64,000 bases of DNA from Halichondria panicea (GCF_963675165.1 NC_087377.1:8325122-8389121), one strand, 5' to 3'; positions 1-10,599 are shown, counted from the first letter of the stretch. Program-made: numbers and translations. Notes: generated by a model from the letters alone, not told the origin.

Positions 1-539
1 CTGCAGCATACGTCTGAAAAGATACTTCCGATTGTCATTTCTTCAGCAACTTCGAGCTGAAATATATGGAGTCAACTAAACGTCCCATCCCTACCAAAAA
101 GAGCATGCACCCTACACTGTAGTGATCACTCTTTGAATCAGAATGGTTAGTATAGATGTGAAGTACGTACTATGTATGTAGTATGTGTAATGTATCACTA
201 CAAACAAAGGTATTTTCAACCAAGTCTGTGTCAGAGCTGGGAGAATAGCTGAGAGACTGGAAAAAAATTTCCCAGGAAACGATTGACCTCTTTCAAGGTA
301 CGTAAAACTATACAATTCTGTACTTGTGCAATTAGTAGCCTTTTACCATAACCCGTGCTATTATGCACTCTTTTAAACTCAACTATTTTTTTATATGCAG
401 TTGTGACATACACCCATAATTATTTTACATTGTAGAATTAATTGATAATACATAGAGCAAGAAAGGTGTTCTTGGAGCTGCCTGCATGAGGACCATGCTA
501 GTGCCGAAGGTTGGGCCACATGCATACAAAACTGTTAAG

Positions 540-815
540 AAAAAGGCACATCTTCCGGAATGAATTAACTGCCCAGCCTCTTCTGTGGATAAATGGGCAT
601 TACTCCAGCGAAGTTCAACTGACGAAGCTCTTTGTCGAGAGGGGTCTACTGGCAACGTTTCCACCAAAGATGGCACCTCTTGTGCTCCTGAGTACATTCT
701 AATCTGTCTTTTCACAGAAGGCTGTGTCAATTTCTACACAGCTTTGGAGGTATTCTTTCTTGACAGAAAATCTAAGAGAACAAAACTGAACAGGCTTTGT
801 AGCTGAGTTAAACAT
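540..815 (+). pseudogene. Broken terminal exon of a SAMD3-like protein (copy A)
   Basis: The plus strand encodes, across several frame breaks, PPKMAPL, a damaged stretch, then EGCVNFYTALEVFF followed by a Lys/Arg-rich tail. This is the layout of the last exon of the SAMD3-like gene at 21700-25199, which reads YVFNIQYPKACHMFYSFLEV. A second, better copy lies at 2509-2706. Stops and frame changes between the conserved blocks indicate a decayed exon. The assignment rests on comparison inside this window plus memory of the family. No start or promoter is visible. Confidence 0.5.
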
Positions 816-974
816 TTAGCTATAGGCTAGCTCTGCATCACCATGTTACCTTTAATTTATAACTTTTAAAGTACATGTATACTATCTTCTCTAATAATCA
901 TCATGCAGTGTACCATGCAGTACGTACTAACTATGGTTAAGTTGTGAAAAAAAATTAAACTGGAAACAAGAATC

Positions 975-1192
975 AGCTCAAAGAGACCTCAGGAAAAGCC
1001 AATCCCACGGCCGTTTCCTTTGCCTGAAAATGTTCAGACCACCATCATGGAAAGCCTCAAAAAGAATGTAAGGACAAGAACTAAATTTGTAACCACCATT
1101 GCAGAAGCCATATTCCAACATAAATCCTGGCCACTGCCTGAGGAATATCAGGAGGTCACACTCCAAGCAGTGAAAAAATGGAGAAGACACGT
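975..1192 (+). pseudogene. Isolated central exon of a SAMD3-like protein
   Basis: The open frame reads PIPRPFPLPENVQTTIMES, then a Lys-rich stretch, FVTTIAEAIFQHKSWPLPEE and AVKKWRRH, and meets GTATGT at the end, a plausible donor. It matches exon 2 of the gene at 21700-25199 (PLPEPFPLP, TTSAFITSIKGAILVYKKYP) in order and spacing but is clearly diverged. Family knowledge: SAMD3-like proteins carry this block before a region that begins with a Tyr-Pro motif. It has no stops. It sits between two copies of the terminal exon, so exon order is scrambled and it is probably not part of a working gene. Confidence 0.55.
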
Positions 1193-2508
1193 ATGTACGT
1201 ATATGCCACTAAAATATCATTTATTTGTACAATCATACTATTATACAATTCTAAGCTATAATTATCACACTCATTGGTTATAACTACATAGCAACAAAAT
1301 ATTCATTTTGTTATACGTGTATAATTTTCTGAGATCCTATTATAGTCACTTATGCATAGATTGGAAACGAAAATTTCACAGCAGGGAAAGAGAAATGTTG
1401 ACATGGAGTAATTCAAGCTAAACTCAGCAGAAATTAAAAACAGAGTAAAGACAACGGACTTAGAGCTTGTCAGTGGTGTAAACTTACTTCTCTAGAGTAC
1501 CTCCCATGCAGTGGTTGCTAGTGGATAGGAGAGCTAAATACAACCTCATAGCGGTCAACCACGAAAATATTCGCGATCACTAAATCATAATGCGGAGTGT
1601 TTCACAGAGAGGCTCCAATCCCCTTCCTTTTCAATCTATAAGTAAATGAACTAGGTTCGGAAACCAGACGGGGAAAAGAGGAGCGGAAAATCGAGAGCAA
1701 GAATGGGGACGAAAATGTTTTTCTTATAGTGCTCCTTCAAGCACACCATGCGCCCCTCTCAAAAGATAGGCCTGCTTTTGAACGGCACATAAAGATGCTA
1801 ACACTAGAGTGTAATAAGACACAATCAGGAGGTGATTGCATATATTGTCACGATTACCTATTTATCTGACCAGGTCACTCATGCTAAAGACATTCGGCTT
1901 TCGCCGAACCGAATTGAAATAATGGAGAGCACGAGCCCAATACCTAACATTGTGGCCAAATATCCACCACACGTACTATTTCAGCAAAATAACTACACAC
2001 ATGTATTACTATAATCATGCATTTAGTTGGTCAGGGAACTTGGCCGTATCGAGGGAAGAGAAATTACCACCAGGGCATGGGAAGTTTTGTGCCCCAAAAT
2101 AATACAGTCGACTAGCCGTAAAACATGAAATAATGTACGGTGATTCAAGACGCTCTAGCCAAGTTGAAGTGCACAATGGAATTTGTAACAGCTAGATACA
2201 ATGCCACTGGGGAAATTATTTGTAGAAAGGAGTACTGTAGCTAGACAAAGTAAACTGTATGTAACACGGTAACTGTTCGTATTGCTTCACTGCTGCTTGC
2301 ACATTACAGCCGAGTTTCACAGTATGTTGGGTTTATTCTGCCTCTATACTATATGCTAACCGACACCCGATTCAAGGCAGACCACAAGTGAATTATTCTT
2401 ACTGAGGTAAAGGCAAACATTACAATACATAATAATTATGCCTTCACTCTGTAAATATGAACTTATTATAGTGGCCAAAAACAGTAATAATCAAGATAAT
2501 AGCTACAT
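1193..2508. other. Intergenic stretch without recognised genes
   Basis: I see only short ORFs with no family resemblance, ATAATTAT words and ordinary AT-rich sequence. No RNA gene or repeat with clear boundaries was found here. Confidence 0.4.
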
Positions 2509-2706
2509 ATGCAACCTTGCCAAACCATGGTTGAAAGGAATTTTCCATCCAAGATGGCACCTCTTATTCTCCTAAGCACTTTCTATGTGTTCAACCTGTC
2601 GTACATAGAAGGCTGTGTAAATTTTTACACAGCTTTGGAGGTGTTCTTCCTGGCTGATTCCAGGAGAACCAAACTAAATAGGCTTTGTGCTGAGCTGGAC
2701 ATTTAG
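2509..2706 (+). pseudogene. Terminal exon of a SAMD3-like protein (copy B)
   Basis: The frame reads FPSKMAPLILLSTFYVFNLS, then YIEGCVNFYTALEVFFLADS and a short basic tail ending in a stop. It corresponds to the last exon of the SAMD3-like gene at 21700-25199 (FCLMAAYYVFNIQYP, FYSFLEVFVL). It is intact over ~55 codons, better preserved than copy A at 540-815. No other exon of the gene joins it in order, so it is best read as a relic on the plus strand. Confidence 0.55.
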
Positions 2707-2994
2707 AACTCTTGTGTATACTGCAAATGCAATAGCTAAACTTTGTCATTGTGCATGCTAGATCTATATTTTGCTGTATATATAACACAAATCTGAAGAG
2801 ATTGCATGCATGCAAGGCTTGTTGACAACATTGATGCATGTATATATATATATGCTAGATCTGTACGTATAACTGAATTTGAAGAGTGCAGCTTTTGAGG
2901 TGGATAAAAATGAATCACCAACGAAGAGCAAAAAAGTGCAGATGACAAAAATTCGCTATCAGAACCTTCCCACTGCCAACAAATTATTGCTCAG

Positions 2995-3310
2995 ATGTTG
3001 AGAAAACTCCGGGAACAGGGAAGATGACGGCAGAGACAACATCAGCTAGCCTTTATATTTAATACCTCGATTAAAGGTGCTATTCTGGTGTATAAAAAAT
3101 ACCCAACTGAAATTCGACATTCCCGCAAAGAGGAAATGGTATGAAAAACCATTCGCAACCCCCCGAAACTATTTTCAGCGACTAAACTTTTCTATAGCAA
3201 GGAAATGAGGTAGATCTACTATACGAATAATTTTTAACTAATCACGCTACTACTGATACAGTTGATGAGGGAGCTAGAAAGAATTACAGGAAGTTAAATT
3301 TCAGGGAAGA
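2995..3310 (+). pseudogene. Decayed SAMD3-like central exons
   Basis: Two blocks match the gene at 21700-25199 almost word for word, with frame breaks. Around 3008-3110 the sequence can be read as GTGKMTAETTSA, then SIKGAILVYKKYPTE after a shift. Around 3262-3312 LMRELERITGK, with a stop, is followed by REEVAKEW, matching LMRELERITGKLNAREEVA of exon 4. This copy is closer to the transposon-borne gene than the 975-1192 exon, so the plus-strand relics are of more than one age. Confidence 0.6.
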
Positions 3311-3454
3311 AGTTGCAAAGAATGGCACCCTGCATAATTGACCAGGACAAGTGGGAAATGTTAAGAAAAGCAGTAGAGCTGTAGATTCAAAATAATACCG
3401 AAGTGCGGGCATGGACAAGGATAGCATTAAGAACTTGGGTTAACCAAGCCAGTT

Positions 3455-3660
3455 GATGTTCCTCGAAATTTTCAGCCCCATGTTCAAGCTGGAGCATCTA
3501 ACAGAAAAATCGAGAGCAAAGTTTATTACAAGATTGGCGGAGGCAGTGTACAGATATAAGAGCTCTCGTGAACGTTGCTAGGATTGCCAGAAAAAGAAAT
3601 GCGCGAAAAAGTGAAGAAACAAGAAATTCGTCATCGTCCTGTCATCTTGTTGAAGATAAT
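3455..3660 (+). pseudogene. Further decayed SAMD3-like fragment
   Basis: Across frame changes the sequence reads ASNRKIESK, then KFITRLAEAVYRYKSSRERC followed by a Lys-rich run. This resembles the TKFVTTIAEAIFQHKS block at 975-1192. The match is short and weak, and the assignment is inferred mainly from position next to other copies. Confidence 0.3.
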
Positions 3661-3721
3661 ATATAAGTGGTTTTTGGACACGTACCTGTGAACGTGTGCA
3701 TGTGCAACGTGGGAAGTTGTC

Positions 3722-4372
3722 ATAGCAATGTAGCTGTTCCCATGCATTATTCTTCTACAGTTGAAAGCAAAGAGAGGTGGGTTTCTTTTCTCTGTGTTTG
3801 CATACCATTTTGAACAATTCTGTTACAGAATGAACCACCCACCGCCACCAGCAGCCGCAGGACTGGCTCTTGAGCCTCCTCTGCCACCAGCCGCAGGACT
3901 GGCTCCTCTGCCACCATCACCAGCAGCAGGAGTGGCTCGACTGCCACCACCAGCCGCAGGACTACTGCCTAATCCTGGACGTAGTCCTGCAGGTCCACCT
4001 ATAGAGCTCCACGGCCATGGCATCTGGCCAGGGCCGCAGGAAGAGGCGGTACATAGCAATGTAGCTGTTCCCATGCATTATTATTCTACAGTTGAAAGCA
4101 AAGAGAGGTGAGTTTCTTTTCTCTGTGTTTGCATACCATTTTGAACCAGAATGAACCACCCACCGCCACCAGCAGCAGGACTGGCTCCCGAGCCTCCTCT
4201 GCCACCAGCCGCAGGACTGGCTCCTCTGCCACCATCACCAGCAGCAGGAGTGGCTCGACTGCCACCACCAGCCGCAGGACTACTGCCTAATCCTGGACGT
4301 AGTCCTGCAGGTCCACCTAGAGCTCCACGGCCATGGCATCTGGCCAGGGCTAGGGCCGCAGGAAGAGGCGGT
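3722..4372 (+). repeat. Two-copy tandem duplication, period ~331 bp
   Basis: The segment starting CATAGCAATGTAGCTGTTCC at about 3721 recurs at about 4052. Both copies run through the same pyrimidine-rich stretch, ATGAACCACCC and Pro/Ala-rich coding sequence to GGGCCGCAGGAAGAGGCGGT. The second copy lacks ~13 bp, including TTCTGTTACAG just before the ATG. That removes an apparent splice acceptor, replaced by a CCAG immediately upstream. Confidence 0.85.
3830..4111 (+). CDS. Pro/Ala-rich short ORF, first tandem copy
   Basis: The ORF begins at an ATG directly after TTCTGTTACAG, a good acceptor preceded by a GTGGGT donor about 55 bp upstream, so a short 5' intron is likely. It encodes PPPPAAAGLALEPPLPPAAG-type repeats and runs out of frame where the second tandem copy starts. 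Function is unknown. Its partner copy at 4151 continues into an Arg/Gly-rich tail that this copy lacks, suggesting this is the truncated half of the duplication. Confidence 0.35.
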   Translation: MNHPPPPAAAGLALEPPLPPAAGLAPLPPSPAAGVARLPPPAAGLLPNPGRSPAGPPIELHGHGIWPGPQEEAVHSNVAVPMHYYSTVESKER

Positions 4373-4528
4373 AGAGTCCGAGGCCGAGGCCGTGGAGCTG
4401 GAGGAGGCCGAGGAGGTGCATGTGGGATGGGTTTTTTGGGAGCCCCACGCTCATGGCCGCCACCTGCACCTCCCCGGCCAGGGCCCAGGCCCCAAGAAGA
4501 AAGCAGAGTAGTTAATGTGAGTTGTTAG
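4151..4528 (+). CDS. Pro-rich/Arg-Gly-rich small protein, 125 aa
   Basis: The frame starts MNHPPPPAAGLAPEPPLPP and moves from Pro/Ala/Leu repeats (residues 1-60) into an RG-rich segment, GGRVRGRGRGAGGGRGG, then a Pro-rich end with EESRVVNV. GAR/RGG segments commonly bind RNA or are arginine-methylated, but that is general knowledge and not evidence for function here. Comparable short ORFs lie at 7955-8269 and 10414-10597 on the same strand, each with an RGG-like run and a similar ending (ANRSI, GRIINVTF), so a small local family is inferred. Low-complexity GC-rich composition could also give an open frame by chance. Confidence 0.4.
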   Translation: MNHPPPPAAGLAPEPPLPPAAGLAPLPPSPAAGVARLPPPAAGLLPNPGRSPAGPPRAPRPWHLARARAAGRGGRVRGRGRGAGGGRGGACGMGFLGAPRSWPPPAPPRPGPRPQEESRVVNVSC

Positions 4529-4529
4529 C

Positions 4530-5370
4530 TGTTGTTCAGAATATCTGTTCAATTGCATACTCTTTCCTTACAGATTTATCATGGTCAAGTGAACTATTAT
4601 AATTAGAATTATCGTCTTATTATAAATGTGTTCATAATCAATAATTATGTATAATTATTGGCCACAAAATTATGATGATGCTGATGATGCGATCAATCGA
4701 TTGAATGTACGTAGCTAGCTGCAATAATTATATCAGCACAAAATTATATATAATTATGCCTGGGGAAGTGTTACGAGAACGCCATGGCATACCTGCGTAA
4801 GCCAGATGGCCAAAAATAAGGAACAAGGACCACTGTTACAGTAGCTGTCTCAGAACTTAAGAAGTCAAAACAACCCTCTAAGTTGGCAATGCCACATTTG
4901 GTCGAACCATGTGAAGACTAGAACAGGACAACCACAAGAAATGGATACCTGACATCATTGAGCTTGCTAGACTAGAACAGGACTACCACAGAATCCAAGG
5001 CAAATTCAATGTCAACGAGATTTCTGACTGCAGCTTAAGAAGGTGAGCTTTTAATTATGGCGTACTTATTATTATGCATGTTGCACATACGCAATACTTT
5101 TGCAATAGCAAAGGTTAACAAAAATATAGCAGTATAATTATGCTAATGACTAATCTGCAACTCGCAATTACACTACATGGTTCTTGAGATGGAAGATATA
5201 GTAGATACATCGGAATTCTATTCAGACATTGTTCTTGGTATAAAGAGTGTTTGAAGATATTTTCCTTGCATATGGGAGTGATAGCTGCATGGACACCGTT
5301 GGAATGCCGGTGTTTGTCTCTCACAGCTCCAGTGCTGCCGGGTACTCAACTGCTTTCATGTGACAATCTT
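4530..5370. other. AT-rich intergenic stretch
   Basis: Many ATAATTAT words and short ORFs. The 15-base string ATATAGTAGATACAT occurs here near 5196 and again near 5562. No gene was recognised. Confidence 0.35.
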
Positions 5371-5379
5371 TTACGACAA

Positions 5380-5565
5380 ATCTGCCGTCATTAAAGTAGG
5401 GAGACCACTTCTATTTAGTAGAGAAGGAAAACTTTCCTGCCACAGCTTCAGACATATCTTAGAGCGAATTTCTGGACATCCTCCAGTGCTTTGATGTTCT
5501 TATTAAGGTAGGGGTCCCAGACAGCACAAGCATATTCCAATTCCAGTAGTGGAACGATATAGTAG
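5380..5565 (-). mobile_element. Non-LTR retrotransposon fragment, post-RT region
   Basis: The minus strand reads LELEYACAVWDPYLNKNIKA followed by LEDVQKFALRYV, with a stop, then damaged sequence. LEYA..VWDP followed by a conserved QKFALR is the hallmark of the region C-terminal to reverse transcriptase in CR1/Jockey-like LINEs. The RT core of the same strand lies at 6085-6500. The gap is occupied by a plus-strand LINE tail. Confidence 0.7.
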
Positions 5566-5621
5566 ATACATACAATCTCGATGACTGTGAAACTGTAAAA
5601 GTTCCGATACAGTATTCCTAA

Positions 5622-5927
5622 TTGTGCATGTGCAACATAAACACTCTAGCTGAGCGCCGCCGTAGCATAATCAGACTTTGCCTATTAACTCAGAAGACAT
5701 ATATCCTATCCCAATCCTCTGTAAGTGTTCACCATCAGAGATCAGCCTCACCAGTTAAGACACTCGAACACTACTCAGCTTTCGGTCCTGTTTTTTGCGA
5801 TATCTAACAGTTTCAAATCTTCCTTCTTCCCGGAAACTATATCAGCCTGGAATCAATTAGGTTTTGCAGAGATGGTGTATCACTTGTATTCTTTAAAAAT
5901 CAGCTACTGTAGATTAATTAAGTGTAT

Positions 5928-5964
<37 letters not shown>

Positions 5965-6075
5965 TTACATGTTCTGTTGTAGGTAACAGACTTGTATTAG
6001 CTTCTATTCTGGCTATTTTCTGTTCTACCTTTGCTTGTATGCATAAACTTGTTTAATAAAAAATAAATAAAAATT
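5622..6075 (+). mobile_element. LINE 3' end on the plus strand
   Basis: The forward strand carries SVSVHHQRSASPV and, after a frame change, SNSFKSSFFPETISAWNQL, the usual C-terminus of CR1/Jockey-type ORF2 (a ...SFFP.TI..WN pattern). It is followed by ~170 bp of AT-rich 3' sequence ending in an A-rich tract with AATAAAAAATAAATAAAAA near 6055-6075. It separates two minus-strand LINE pieces and looks like a later insertion into them. Confidence 0.6.
5931..5961. repeat. (TA)n microsatellite
   Basis: About 14 uninterrupted TA units lie in the 3' part of the plus-strand LINE fragment. Confidence 0.9.
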
Positions 6076-6084
6076 GTCTCCGAG

Positions 6085-6500
6085 CATTCTTTGTAATTTT
6101 ATCTATATGCTGGGACCAAGACAGGTCAGATGTAAAAATAATCCCTAGATACTTTATCTGCATGGTCTCTTATTTCCAAAAGCACATTGTTTCCAACATG
6201 GAGTGGGGAAGCAGGAGTTGAAATAATTATTACACTTTTTGAAGAACATGATGTAGCAATATTATTTTGTCAAAATTACTCCTTTTATCCAGGTGCAGAC
6301 AGACAGAATGTCTTGCTGCAAAATATGGAAATCCATACTGTCTTGTACAGCACTATGTCGTCAGAATACACCGCAAATTTACTGCTATTGGTTTACTGAA
6401 CTCAATACATGAGAAAAAGTAACGGGCCTAGCACCGATCCTGGGAGACACCAGATAATACATGTATAGAGTGCATGATTGAGCACCATCAAGAACCACAG
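6085..6500 (-). mobile_element. LINE reverse transcriptase core fragment
   Basis: Minus-strand reading gives, with frame changes, GSVLGPLLFLMY, then YSDDIVLYKTV (the catalytic [FY]xDD box as YSDD), and lower in the window IKYLGIIFTSDLSWSQHIDK. These are RT motifs in their usual order. Several stops show decay. The downstream continuation (LEYACAVWDP) is at 5380-5565 on the same strand. Confidence 0.75.
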
Positions 6501-6559
6501 ATTGAGATAGATAGTTGTAGATCCATTTGATAAGTACCGGGTTGATGTGCAGATCTCAA

Positions 6560-7820
6560 CTAGCAGTGAGTGGGGCCACTACAAAATAAAACGGCTAGCT
6601 ATATAATTAATGCATGGATATAATTAAGAAAATGCTACTAACCAACTCAACTGTGACGTGACAAGAATTCAAATAGAAAAAATTATGAAAACATCATGGC
6701 CCCTCCCTCCTTGCAGAGACGTTTATCCTTCTAATTCATCCTCTCCCTCTTGGAAAAGGACGATCAACTGTCGATGTACTATAGACTCTCAGCGTATGTT
6801 AGCATGCATGCACCAATGTGATTTGGTACATTCTATTCTAGTACAACAGAAGCAGTTATTTCGTTCACATCAGTTGTTTACACATTTAGTATACTCAAAA
6901 CATCACAACAGCAATCTGTCAAAAAAATTCAGTTGCTGAGAACAATCCAAGGGATCATTTCTCATCATTCTGTCGTAATCGATAACAAAGACGCTACTAA
7001 ACTGTGACGTGATGAATTTCAATAATCCAATTAATTGATTCAAAAGAAAAAAATTTGAAAAGCATTATGGCGTCTAATTCAACTCCTCCTTGGACAATTT
7101 TAAAACCTGCATGGTTGCAAAGAAACTCCAGCAGTGCTAAACATTTCTGCATGGCTGGACTTACTTTGATATACTTGTTACTGCATTATGACTTTGCGGT
7201 TAGTGCATTATGACTTTCAGCAGTGCATTATGCTGCATATTGCACTTGGCAACAACGTAGCAACGGGATATAAACTAGAATAATGGGTACAATAAACTGG
7301 AATAGGTTGAATTTTTGAGAATAGCCCAAAAGCATAATAGGCAAAAATAAAAAGCATAATTAATTTGTCAAGGCCTATACCCCTGGCTGATGGCTTTGTC
7401 AATTAAACCAAACAGCTAAGGTTGCAGAAAGTTGTTCTACTGCTTTACTGGGGCTGGCTCAGCGATTATATACTTCAACTGCAGCTACTCCAACTTGTTT
7501 AAAAGAGCTCAGAACCAATGATGACTGGTGAGTACAAGAAAACTTTAGGTAGTGAGTGGAATGCGGACAAGGATCCTTTGCGCTGCTTGAGAATTTATTC
7601 CTGCTACCATCAAAATGAATATCCTGCTAAATGGGAATATGATCCACACATAAAGGAAGTTTGGTTCAAGTAGAACTGACAAGAGCATAGGAATAGTTAA
7701 AGTAGTATAGCCATCTTGATCGAGATATGAGTACTTCGAAGATGAGTAGTCATTTATGTTGACCACCTGTATACATGTGCACATGTGCGTTGACAACCTT
7801 TGAAGGTGAATGGGGAAAAT
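6560..7820. other. Intergenic stretch
   Basis: A short phrase recurs: 'tgtgacgtgacaagaattcaa' near 6651 and 'tgtgacgtgatgaatttcaa' near 7003, suggesting a small diverged duplication. No coding family was recognised. Confidence 0.35.
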
Positions 7821-7827
7821 TCGCGAG

Positions 7828-7842
7828 CACTATATATAAAGC
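7828..7842 (+). promoter_or_regulatory. Candidate TATA box
   Basis: CTATATATAAAG lies ~120 bp upstream of the ATG at 7955, with a GTAAGT donor at 7900 and a CAG acceptor just before the ATG, so a short untranslated first exon is plausible. In AT-rich DNA a TATA-like string is weak evidence on its own. Confidence 0.35.
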
Positions 7843-7954
7843 AGTTCCCAATGCTGTTTTCATAAATATTTCTCAACAAAGTTGCTAAAACGTACGGTAA
7901 GTGACTTTTTTGTGTGGTTGCTTTGCTTACCAGTTTGAATAACTGTGATACAGA

Positions 7955-8269
7955 ATGGCAACTCCTTCTAAAGACACACCTCAGCGTACAGCACGGACCT
8001 CTGTTCGGGAATTAAGAGGCCTTCAAGCAGTCACTCCTTCTCCTAGGCCTGATCAGTATGAACTCCCTCCTCCTGATCCTGCAGTGCAAGGTATTAAAGT
8101 ACTTCCTGTCTCCATCTCACTTTTACTGACACTGAATCCTTTCCTAGTGGAGACAAATTCCACCAGTACCTCTTGTAGTGACGAGGAATACCTGCCTCTT
8201 GCTCCACAGCAAGGTCGAGGGGGCCGTGGCCGTGGTGGTGCAGGTGCAGGTGCCAACAGAAGTATCTAA
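7955..8269 (+). CDS. Small RGG-type protein, two coding exons (~85 aa)
   Basis: ATG at 7955 follows an acceptor (TGATACAG) with a GTAAGT donor ~55 bp upstream. Exon 1 (7955-8090) encodes a basic/Pro-rich start (MATPSKDTPQRTARTSVREL, ending PDPAVQ). A 57-bp GT-AG intron follows, and exon 2 (8148-8269) gives SCSDEEYLPLAPQQGRGGRG and an RG-rich tail. Splicing keeps phase 1 and yields a continuous ~85-aa frame. The RGG run and exon layout match the ORFs at 4151 and 10414. Function unknown; RNA binding is a guess from composition. Confidence 0.5.
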   Translation: MATPSKDTPQRTARTSVRELRGLQAVTPSPRPDQYELPPPDPAVQGIKVLPVSISLLLTLNPFLVETNSTSTSCSDEEYLPLAPQQGRGGRGRGGAGAGANRSI

Positions 8270-8339
8270 GTATTGAAGTTTTAATAGTGTCGTTTGAACT
8301 TTCCATAATTTCCTCCATATGCAGATCTGCAATGCCTCA

Positions 8340-9700
8340 GTAACTATAAACCAGCAGAAATCTTGAAGTGAACTTGTTATTAAACTCTAGCTCTTGCATG
8401 CATGCGATGTATAATTGTTGAAGTAGTTGCATTGATGATTTGAATGTTACATGTACATGACTAGCCTCGAGACCAACCACGCAGATCAGTGTTTTAACCA
8501 TGAAAAAAAAATATATTGTGTGCTTGCACATTCGCATACTCCCATTGCTTACTATAGGATGCTTCCGCCATAATAGACTCATATCGAAACATGCAGAATT
8601 GCACCTGAAGTGTATGGATTCGGTATTTCATGCCAAATTTCTAACCAGGATTATGGCGTAATGTATTGTGTACAAAAGTAATCCAAGTGCTGATGACCGC
8701 AAAAATGTTGCCGCTAACCCTTCCTGTTGTCGCCACTGGAAGGAACTGTAAGTTAACAATGTATATTGTAAATAATTTAGTATAGCTACCCATATTTCAG
8801 GGCCACATTGCAAAAACTCTGCGAAATAGAATAAGGGAGAAGAGGAGACAATAAGACAACTCCGCCTAGTGTGAAGATAGAACACATCATTGCATTTGAA
8901 ACACCCATGGAATGTTTTCTATATAAGGGGAAGACGAATGTTCCTATATATCCGCCACTGCAAGTATTTTACACTATAATTATATAGTAATAAATAATCA
9001 ATTTTGCAGGTTTCTCAGTGAAGAAATTTAAAAAAAGATATTCAAATAATTATGGCTTCTGTAAAGAACTCATGTGCCTAAGGAGATTTAAGGAGCGGTA
9101 CCCCCATCTCACGGGACTTACGGGAAAAGATGGAGCGAAATAACTTCATTGAATTTACCGAGCTTTTAGGAGGTGGCGTTCTAGTAAGCGTCGCATGGCT
9201 GTGATAGCTTCCATGCAGTCAACCTTGCGGCCTTCCCCGCATGTGCTACACACCTGGCGTTACCAAGCTTTTATTGTTCTGCTGCAAATCTGCCAAAATT
9301 AGTACCCGTCTTAAAAGGTATACATGAAATGGCGACCAACATCACTGACACGCATGATTTATTTGTGTCAGGTGATTGTCATGTGGGAAAACTCATCGCG
9401 GGTCTACGCTAAGTCTAACAAGCGTCTTGCCCGCACAGGAAATCTAGGACCCCAATATGGACTTTTCTTTCAATTTAGACAGGAGTAGCTGCCAATCATT
9501 TAGACGTAGATGAGTAAAAAGTTAAGTTTCAGCGGATAACTATTGTCTCATGTATGGTTCTAGTTTTACCACTGTTTTTTATACTACACTGCAGAATAAC
9601 TTCTGGTATTCCTGCTGCATCTTCTATCACCACTTCTTTACCATAAAATGATTCTACAAACACCAGTCCACATCTGCTGCAGCAACATTCTACGAACTAT
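8340..9700. other. Intergenic stretch, nothing recognised
   Basis: Short frames only. The block 9050-9300 is less AT-rich than its surroundings but shows no family motif that I recognise. Confidence 0.35.
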
Positions 9701-9715
9701 AACGACTACTGCCTT

Positions 9716-10262
9716 ATCTCCTGACCTTACTCATTATTCAAGTATACTCTTATGACGAATATAACAGCCTAATGGAAATGGCAACAGACAGCGGAGACAT
9801 TGTCATACCGAAAGCAAATAGTGAAGTAAGTTCTCATGTACATGCATAAATAAAATAATATATATTACATATAGGTGAAAGGTCTCAAAGGTCCCTCTTG
9901 GCTTGGGTGTCTGAAGAGCTTCGACATAGTGAATGGCATGTCTCCGGACTACATACACTGCTCCCTTCTTGGTGTTACTACGACCCTTTTGTACCTCTGG
10001 ACAGATAAGACAAAATGCCAGAATATATACCCTTCACGACTTGAGCAAAGACGTTCCATTACTTGACACACGTATAGCACTGATTGTTGTTCCATCAGAA
10101 GTACGTAGAAAGCCACGTGGGGTCAGCGACTTTAAGCACTGGAAAGGTATATATACATTATAATTGCGGCGGACGCATGAAATTTGATATTATGTTTTTT
10201 CTGTACACATGCAGCGTCCGAATTTAAATCGTGGGTACTCTTCTATGGCCTTCCAGTTTAGC
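9716..10262 (+). pseudogene. Decayed transposase-like gene (DYIHCSLLGVT type), three exons
   Basis: Exon 9716-9825 encodes SYDEYNSLMEMATDSGDIVI and ends at GTAAGT. Exon 9875-10146 encodes GLKGPSWLGCLKSFDIVNGM, then PDYIHCSLLGVTTTLLYLW, and after a frameshift near 10035 LHDLSKDVPLLDTRI and FKHWK. Exon 10215-10262 encodes SEFKSWVLFYGLPV. This order (VKGPS, DYMHC.LLGV..L..LW, then WKASE..LL.Y.LP) is typical of a widespread family of CACTA/Transposase_21-like proteins in invertebrates. The frameshift and missing ends show it is a remnant. It is a different subfamily from the gene at 25326-28479. Confidence 0.65.
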
Positions 10263-10413
10263 ATCGCATATAACTATGTCTTAACCCATTCTACGTTTTA
10301 TCCTCTCATCTCCACCACAGCTCAAGGCTACAGCCCCTCCAAGATTAGGAGTGTGATTCAAGGGAAAGTTATGCGTAATGTAATGTTATACAGTCTACAG
10401 TGATACTGTCTCA

Positions 10414-10597
10414 GGGGCCTTTGGCTATTGCTCTGGCTCTGGCTCCTCCACTGGCACCTCCAGCTTCTCCGGCGGCCTTGCCTCCTGCTCCTCCTCTTGC
10501 AAGAAAACATGGGAAGGGAGGACGTGGGCGTGGCGGCTATTGGAGAGGCCGAGGAGGCGTGCAGGGTCGAATAATTAACGTGACTTTTAGTATCTGA
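10414..10597 (+). CDS. Pro/Ala-rich then RGG-rich exon
   Basis: The exon follows an acceptor-like GTCTCAG and encodes GPLAIALALAPPLAPPASP, then KHGKGGRGRGGYWRGRGG and GRIINVTFSI to a stop. It has no ATG of its own, so an upstream exon would be needed. It resembles the tails of the ORFs at 4151 and 7955. It lies ~150 bp after a transposase relic on the same strand. Whether the two were ever joined is unknown. Confidence 0.4.
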
Positions 10598-10599
10598 GT

